NCBI GenBank assembly: GCA_037176905.1
Contig: JBBBWG010030455.1
Coordinates: forward strand, 20,684 to 48,913
Source: Azolla pinnata
Lineage: Eukaryota; Streptophyta; Polypodiopsida; Salviniales; Salviniaceae
DNA length: 28,230 nt
Direction of reading: 5' to 3'
The notes under the pieces: model-generated
What the model was told of the DNA's origin: nothing
Seen by the model: the letters and a program-made list of their open reading frames with translations, nothing else
The model's database searches: none
Translations under genes and position numbers: made by a program
Part shown: positions 22,352 through 28,230 of the stretch, piece after piece
How positions within the stretch are numbered: position 1 is the first letter of the stretch
Layout: each line of letters starts with the position of its first letter

Positions 22352-25300
22352 TCATTCTTTTGCTGCCCGTCTCGCAAGCAAGTTATCACCCCGAGCAACT
22401 CCTAGCATCACCTTGCAGAGCGCCTCCAATTTTTGGTCTTTGACATACCTTGCAGCCTTACACGACGCTTCGAATTCTCTGATAGCTTCTTCATGCCTTT
22501 TTTAACACAGTGTGATAGATTGGGTAAGTAAAGGACTAACTGCTTCCAATAGAATTGTACGATAACAACGAAAACAGCATTTCGACTGTAAACAAATGCC
22601 AAAACGGACAACTGAGACCAAAACACATGTGCATTCTTAAAAGTATATGCTTACATCCTCGTTTGCTAATTTTAATAAGAAAGTGGGAAGGCGATGACCG
22701 ATAAAAAGGGGAGAATTTCACGATACAAAGGGTTTGTGTTAAAAAAAAAAGTCTTCCGCAATTGTTTGTAAGCTTACCCTTTCCGATGCGAGGAGATGCA
22801 ACCTAGGATGTAGTGAGCTCGTGCTTGTCCGTGAATATCTTTGAGAGCGATGCAAATGTGTAGATACCTGCACGGGGACACATCAGCAGAGGCTCTAGAA
22901 TGTAGGGAAACAGAAGAATCTATACACAATCAAGGAAGACATACTTGAGCATGCATGCTTTTGCAGTGACCCATTCCTTCTGCTGGAACAACGTAAATCC
23001 AAGGTTCCCCACTGCAACTCCTTGATCCCCCGGCCGTTCGAGCAATGTCGCATACTTCAATGCCATCTTCAAATTCGCAATAAAAAATACACAGAAAGAA
23101 CTTAGCTCAGAATGCTGCACGATTCAATCCCAGTGCAATTTTCATCTCAACAATTAAGGGTGATGGAAACGAATATACAGATCAGAGTAGACTCTGAAAA
23201 ACCGAGAGGATGATAAGATACTATTGAAGCCCTTGGTAAAGGCGAAACTGGCCAGGTGGATGCCGAATGCTAAACCAATGTATAAATCTTCCTCCAGTAA
23301 GCCAGGATTGACAAGGAACAAGGAATGAGCTAAAGATTCAAGAGCCAATGCTCGTCCCATGGTACAAAGTAATACTTCGATTGCTACTGACTAGCTACCC
23401 AAAATGTAAGAGCTAGTTCTTACCTGATGCGATGTTGCTGCCTCGCCCCATTTCTGAAGGGTTGCATATAGCAATCCGAGGTTCGTATGAGCCATAAACT
23501 TCCCCGCCATATCTGCGGTCTCGGCATGCAGCTTGTGGAATTCTTCCGCCTTCTCATACTACAAGCATCTCGAAATCGTTCGAAAGATGAGCGCATGCAT
23601 GATACGGATTGCATCAATCTTACAAAACAGAATCAAACATCTCGAGATGTTAAGTCGGAATTCGAGCTATTCGGGGCTCCAGAGCTACATGTAGCATGCA
23701 TCGGGAAGGCATTCATTGCTCGATGAGAAGGGGCAACAGGCTGCAATGTACATCGATGAAACTGTTCTGTATGTGGTTTCATGTTCATGCGGACTCACAG
23801 ACCTGAATGGCCATATCGCTGGATATGTCGATGCAGCCTGCGAGCTTCAAGTCTTGTTCCTCTTGCAACGAGCATCCGACGAAGTTGTAAGCAATGGCCT
23901 CCCCTTCCTTGTCCTCGTTCCTCTTGCACAGCACCAAGTACTCCTTGTAGCAATCGATGGCTTTCCTGTATTCCTGCACACAAGCCCATACGCAACACAA
24001 GCTCTTAGAGAGAGGCGGGATTCCTCAAACGCAGCTTTGGCGCGATGGGCATGTGCAGAGAATCCAGATCGAGGGGAGCGATTCTCTCTCAACTTGTGCG
24101 TTGTCGTGTAGAACGCCCTTGCAGAGCAGCATGCGCGCTTCCTCTCTGTCGAGGCGCCGGTCCCTCTGCCGCCGCAACGACTCCACGAGCAGGCCGTAGT
24201 CCAGGAGCTTGTCCCTCGGCGAAGAACCTGCGCAGGCAGACGAAGCAAGTTGCCATATCTCATCGCCCCGTGGAGCTAGCTCGCAGTACACAGAAGACGA
24301 GATCAGTTGCAGGGTTTTAGGGTTTTAGGGTTTAGGGCTCTTTCTAGGGTTTTAGGGTTTAGGGTTCTTTCTAGGCGTTATAGGGTTAGGGTTCTTTCTA
24401 GGGTTTTAGGGTTAGGGTTCTTTCTTGGGTTCTAGGGTTAAGGTTCTTTCTAGGGTTTTAGGGTGTAGGGTTCTTTCTAGGCGTTTTAGGGTTTAGGGTT
24501 CTTTCTAGGCGTTTTAGGGTTTAGGGTTCTTTCTAGGCGTTTTAGGGTTTAGGGTTCTTTCTAGGGGTTCTAGGGTTCTAGGGTTAGGGTTCTTTCTAGG
24601 GGTTTAGGGTTTAGGGTTCTTTCTAGGGGGTTTTAGGGTTAGGGCCCTTTCTGGGTTCTAGGGTTAGGGCTCTTTCTAGGGCTTTAGGGTTAGGGTTCTT
24701 TCTAGGGTTTCCAGGGTTAGGGCTCTTTCTAGGGGTTTTAGGGTTAGGGTTCTTTCTAGGGTTTTTAGGGTTAAGGCGTTTTCGGGTTAGGGTTCTATCT
24801 CGGGTTTTGAGGGTTAGGGTTCCTTTAAGGTTTTAGGGTTTAGGGTTCTTTCTCGAGGGTTTCAGGGCTAGGGCTCTTTCTAGGTTTTAGGGTTAGGGTT
24901 CTTTCTAGGTTTTTTAGGGTTAGGGCTCTTTCTAGGGTTTTAGGGTTTAGGGGCTTGTGGTTTCTCTTAGGGTTTTAGAGTTTAGGGTATCTTAGGGTTT
25001 TAGGGCTTAGAAGCTGAGGTTTCCTGGGGCTTTAGGGCTTAGGCTTTCCCGAGTTAGGAAATGCAAATAGAAGCAAGATTTGGGTTTTAGGGCTAGGGTT
25101 CTTTCTAGGGTTAAGGTTAGGGTTCTTTTTAGGTTTTTAGGGTTAGGATTCTTTCTAGCGTGTTAGGGTTTAGGGTTGTAAGGCTTCTGGTTTATCTCAG
25201 AGTATCTTAGGGGTTTTAGAACACAGGGCTTAGGGTTTCCTAAGGTTTTAGGGGTTTAGGAATTCGCGTGGCATGTACAGAGAAGCAAGATTGGTTGCAC

Positions 25301-27205
25301 GGTTTTAGGGTTAGTGTGCTTTCGAAGGTTTTTAGGGTTTAGAGTTCTTTGTAGGGTTTTAAGGCTTATGGTTTCTCTTAGGGCTTTAGGGTTTAGGCAT
25401 GCAAGGCTTATTTATAATGGGCTCTCTTAGGTTTTAGAGTTTAGGGTATCTTAGGGTTTTAGAGATTTAGGGCTTAGGGTTTCTCGAGGGTTTTGGGGTG
25501 GGTCTAGGGCTTGCCAGGTTTAGGGTTTAGGGCTTCCCAATTAAACAGGCATCTAAACGTGCTCCTACGCGAAGCAGTCTGAGTCGAGCTTCGGCTCTCT
25601 TGCATTGGCAAAACGCAGAATGCCCTTACCGTGGCCGCCTTTCTCGATGTCATTCTGCTGCTCCTTGGGGTCTATCCTCGGAGAAGCGCGGACGTCGCAT
25701 GACAACGGAACCCTGAGAAGGCTCCCGATCGCCTCGAAAGGTCTGATATCTGCGCGAGTTCTCAGAAGCGGGTTTCAGATCGCTACAGAAAGCCGGCTTT
25801 GATCAGCCGCACTCGACGACGATGAAGCAACTACAAAGCATCTGTCACCGACAGATAATGCCAACATCGAGCTTCTACAGATCGCTTGAGCTCTTTTTTT
25901 TCTACGATGTCCTACCGAGCTGCGATCTGCAGAGCTGGGCTAGGAGCCTCTTCTAACTAACTAAAAGCTCTGCTGCCCTGGGTACCAGCTAGTGTTTTCG
26001 ACAAAACTCTGCAAGAGGGAACGAGTTAAGAAAATAGAGTATTAACCACAAGATGACAGCTTCGTCGCCTCCTCCTCCTCTGATGCAGGCTTTGCTTTCG
26101 AGCGAGGCACAATTGCGTGCAACAGGATCTCTTTCGCAGGGCGCCCGCTGGAACGGCTGAACTCTTCATGCCTGTTGCAATTTACAGAACAGAGGGATCG
26201 CGATGAACCATATCATAAATACCATGCAGGAGAATCCTACCCTGAACCATCCACATCCTTGGGGAGCACTCGATGAGCCTATCGCAGCTTCTCGTAACTG
26301 AGAAAAGCTTCAAGAGCATTACCATAGCTTCAACCTCCTCGATGTCGCCTTCAATCGGCTTCCAATACGCGAGGATGATCTCCGATTGCCTAATCCTCCC
26401 TCAGAAAGAAAAAGAAAGAAAGAAAGAAAGATATATTAACGTCTTCTAAGACCAGAAATTGGCCCGCGAGACAAAAGATACAACAGGGAGATGTGTACCC
26501 AATCATCCAAAGTACAAAAGAAGAATGAAAAAAGCAAACAAGACATCAGTTTGGCAAGTGAATTGTTGTGTTCTTTAATCTGGATCTCACCTTCGAGCCG
26601 CCCAATGAGCGGCTTAATCTCGCAAGATATCCAACTCGACAACCTTTTCTCGCCCTCCGATGGCTTGCGCTCCTCTCTAGAGGGTCTCTAATCAGAAGGC
26701 AAAAAAAACATCGGAAACCATTGAGCTCTTGTGATAGCATCAACTGAGCGAGTGGGACGCATCAGGAGAATCGGTGGAACTGGGGGCACGGAGCTATAAA
26801 CCACAGATACACCGAATGAATTTCCTACGACTTGCTCTGCATGCGGATTCTGTTCTGTTCTAGCGATACCAAGGCGTTGTATCTTCTCCTGGGCCGGGGA
26901 GGCGAATAGTCCTCTTCTTCCCTGAGGATCCGCAGCTTCTCGTCCAGCGAGGTCCCTCGAGCATCGGAGTCGTCCTTCTTCTCGGGGAGCCGGATCACGG
27001 TGACGTTGTACTTGATCTCGTTGAGGAGGTTCGTGGTCGGCGTTTCCGGCTCGTTCCAGGCTGCCGGAACCGGAAAGGCTCTGGTGTGGCTCTGCTGCTC
27101 CTCCTTCCTTCCTAGAAATGCAGAGATGCCAGTAGAGACAGACAAATCAGACACGGAGAACAAAACCCGAGCCTCAGATCGAGATTCGATGCTCAGTTGG
27201 AGAGA

Positions 27206-27258
<53 letters not shown>

Positions 27259-27534
27259 TGCGATTCGAGCTTTACCTCTGCCCATCTGCTCCTCCTGGTT
27301 CTTCTTCACCAGCTCCTTGAGATTTAGAGCCGGCAGCTGCAGCGGCTTCCTGACTGGCTTCTTGATCTCCCTGATCAGGAAGCCATTGCGCGGCGGCGGA
27401 GGTGGTCTCGAGGCCTTCCGCGAGGCGTCGGAGGAAGCGGTGCTCAAGTCCACCTTCACCCATTTCGTGGGCGCGTCCAGATTCGTCCGCGTCTTGGGCG
27501 TCCTCTGGACATCGGGCTTCAGGAGCCACCACAT
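22352..27534 (-). CDS. TPR-repeat protein with an uncharacterised N-terminal half, 12 exons, 596 aa (possibly TTC29-like)
   Basis: Exons in transcript order: 27534-27276, 27111-26870, 26687-26591, 26399-26241, 26163-26047, 25749-25630, 24227-24094, 23973-23803, 23558-23424, 23066-22945, 22867-22778, 22496-22352 (stop TGA). Phases match at every junction and the total is 1791 nt. Start ATG TGG TGG is the first ATG after an in-frame stop. Residues 1-330 have no domain I recognise: a proline run, Lys-rich segments, NLLNEIKYNVTVIRLPEKK, and QSEIILAYWKPIEGDIEEVE. From about residue 350 to 580 there are tandem TPR helices, for example YRKAIDCYKEYL, AHTNLGLLYATLQKWGEA, AVGNLGFTLFQQKEWVTA, ARAHYILGCISSHRKGHEEA. 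Splicing at CAA/GTTGAG puts G8, Y17 and A20 of the first TPR in exactly the usual spacing, which supports the model. The ending CKVMLGVARGDNLL resembles the end of the TTC29 family of axonemal dynein-associated proteins, as I recall it; this is a tentative match. The TPR call is firm, the exact family is not. Confidence 0.82.
24311..25534. repeat. Telomere-like (TTTAGGG-derived) repeat array filling intron 6 of the TPR gene
   Basis: About 1.2 kb of degenerate TTTAGGG/TTAGGG units, interspersed with GGTTCTTTCTAGG blocks. It occupies almost all of the 1402-bp intron between exon 25749-25630 and exon 24227-24094. The G-rich strand is the plus strand, so the transcript carries the CCCTAAA strand and many telo-box (AAACCCTA) sequences. 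The left half is fairly regular; the right half (from about 24950) is more decayed. This is the plant-type telomere motif, here in an interstitial, intragenic position. Confidence 0.93.
24481..24564. repeat. Three perfect tandem 28-bp units inside the telomere-like array
   Basis: Units at 24481-24508, 24509-24536 and 24537-24564 are identical (GCGTTTTAGGGTTTAGGG followed by TTCTTTCTAG). 28 bp equals four 7-bp telomeric registers, so the higher-order unit looks built from telomere heptamers with two of the four altered. Perfect identity suggests recent local amplification. Confidence 0.93.
26403..26431. repeat. (GAAA)n microsatellite forming the polypyrimidine tract of a TPR-gene intron
   Basis: On the transcribed minus strand this is a TTTC/CTTT run ending in CTTTCTGAG. 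It lies directly before the start of exon 26399-26241, so it supplies the pyrimidine tract for that 3' splice site. Confidence 0.88.
27211..27255. repeat. (GA)n microsatellite in intron 1 of the TPR gene
   Basis: 45 bp of uninterrupted GA (CT on the transcript), 20 bp downstream of the donor of the first coding exon. Confidence 0.96.
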
Positions 27535-28127
27535 CGTGGGCGGCTCGATCGACCTCCTAGCTCTCAATCTCGAGACCTGTCTTCAGGCTGATGAGCACAG
27601 GCGCGAGGTCGAGACTTGGCTGCAGCCGATGGGCACAAGCGTGAGATCAAGCCTCGTCTTCAGCTGATGAGCACCAGCACGATATCGATCTGCTTTCGCC
27701 CGAGAAAAAACCTGCTTCCATGCATGCATAGCACGACACGGTGACCTATTAGCCGGCGATCAGGTTACAGTAGCAGCAGCAGCTACTGGGTCTTGAAGAC
27801 GCATCGCATCACTCTTCCCCCTTCGAAGCGTTTGATTCAGAGCCGTCTGCAAATGCGATCGTAGCAGCAGAAATCGCTGTTATTTCAAGCACCGATCCGC
27901 GAATCTCTCTCTCTTCAAGCATTTGCCACTGTCCAGAATGCATGCAAAAAAACAAAAAAAAGAACAAACATCAGGAGGAAAGATTGGAGCTCAAAATAGG
28001 TTGTGTTTTGTATGTATGCAACAGCATAGTTCATCTTTGTTCAAGAAGTCTGTTTCATAGTTTTCTGTTCCTTGTTAAGAAGTTGTTCCTTGTGTGTGCT
28101 CTTCTCTGATTTCATGGATCAGTGCTG

Positions 28128-28147
28128 CCATGGCCATGGCCATGGCC
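28128..28147. repeat. (CCATGG)n short run
   Basis: Three CCATGG hexamers plus a partial unit, just before the terminal CT run; palindromic. Confidence 0.85.
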
Positions 28148-28153
28148 AAAGCT

Positions 28154-28157
<4 letters not shown>

Positions 28158-28230
<73 letters not shown>
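28158..28230. repeat. (CT)n microsatellite running off the window end
   Basis: 73 bp of uninterrupted TC/CT reaching the last base, so its true length is unknown. It lies about 620 bp upstream of the TPR-gene ATG. Confidence 0.97.

Larger units (their letters stand above)
27535..28230. other. Upstream flank of the TPR gene
   Basis: This is probable leader and promoter sequence. An in-frame stop 54 bp upstream of the ATG limits the coding region. It holds a CATGCATGCAT motif near 27719-27729, CCATGG repeats and the terminal CT run. No other gene is seen. Confidence 0.55.

Noticed and set aside
23154..23360. Minus-strand 68-residue open frame with protein-like sequence (GRALALESLAHSLFLVNPGL) in a TPR-gene intron
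   Set aside because: Including it would break the phase: exon 23558-23424 ends in phase 0 and joins directly to MALKYATLLE with perfect TPR spacing. It could at most be an alternative exon.
24311..25534. True chromosome end
   Set aside because: The repeats are degenerate and unique coding sequence lies on both sides in one reading frame, so this is an interstitial array.
27000..27667. Plus-strand frames containing RERERE
   Set aside because: They are antisense to the first two TPR-gene exons, bridged only by the GA microsatellite.

Overview
This is nuclear DNA from a land plant. It carries three spliced genes, all on the minus strand, with AT-rich introns, GT-AG splice sites (plus one GC-AG candidate), TTTAGGG-type telomere-like DNA, LINE debris and many GA/CT/GAA microsatellites. 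The MMS19 protein is clearly plant-like but quite diverged. One gene may encode a ciliary-type TPR protein. Together these hint at a seed-free plant with motile sperm, but that is inference and the species cannot be named from this window.

Layout from left to right. (1) 203-3411, minus: a six-exon gene for a 690-residue protein I do not recognise. It has a basic nuclear-localisation-like cluster and a DLNxxP (EAR-type repression) motif, and all five introns are phase 1. (2) 3412-7582: intergenic. The part next to gene 1 is packed with simple-sequence and minisatellite DNA (TTC, GA, GAN, GAAGAATCA-type, CAN and TACA runs). These create long open frames that I do not accept as genes. (3) 7583-20707, minus: an 18-exon MMS19 gene (1147 residues), the HEAT-repeat scaffold of the cytosolic iron-sulfur assembly targeting complex. 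Its introns hold two related LINE remnants in opposite orientations, one with a clear target-site duplication. (4) 20708-22351: intergenic, with a 27-bp minisatellite just upstream of the MMS19 start and coding-like debris. (5) 22352-27534, minus: a 12-exon gene for a 596-residue protein with an undefined N-terminal half and a C-terminal TPR array, possibly TTC29-like. One 1.4-kb intron consists almost entirely of degenerate telomere-type repeats. (6) 27535-28230: upstream flank ending in a CT run that leaves the window.

All exon boundaries were worked out by hand. I matched splice consensus, required reading phase to carry across every junction, and for MMS19 and the TPR gene checked family alignment or repeat spacing. 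In each gene the phases close exactly from ATG to stop. No functional link between the three genes is evident beyond shared orientation, and I see no tRNA, rRNA or CRISPR.
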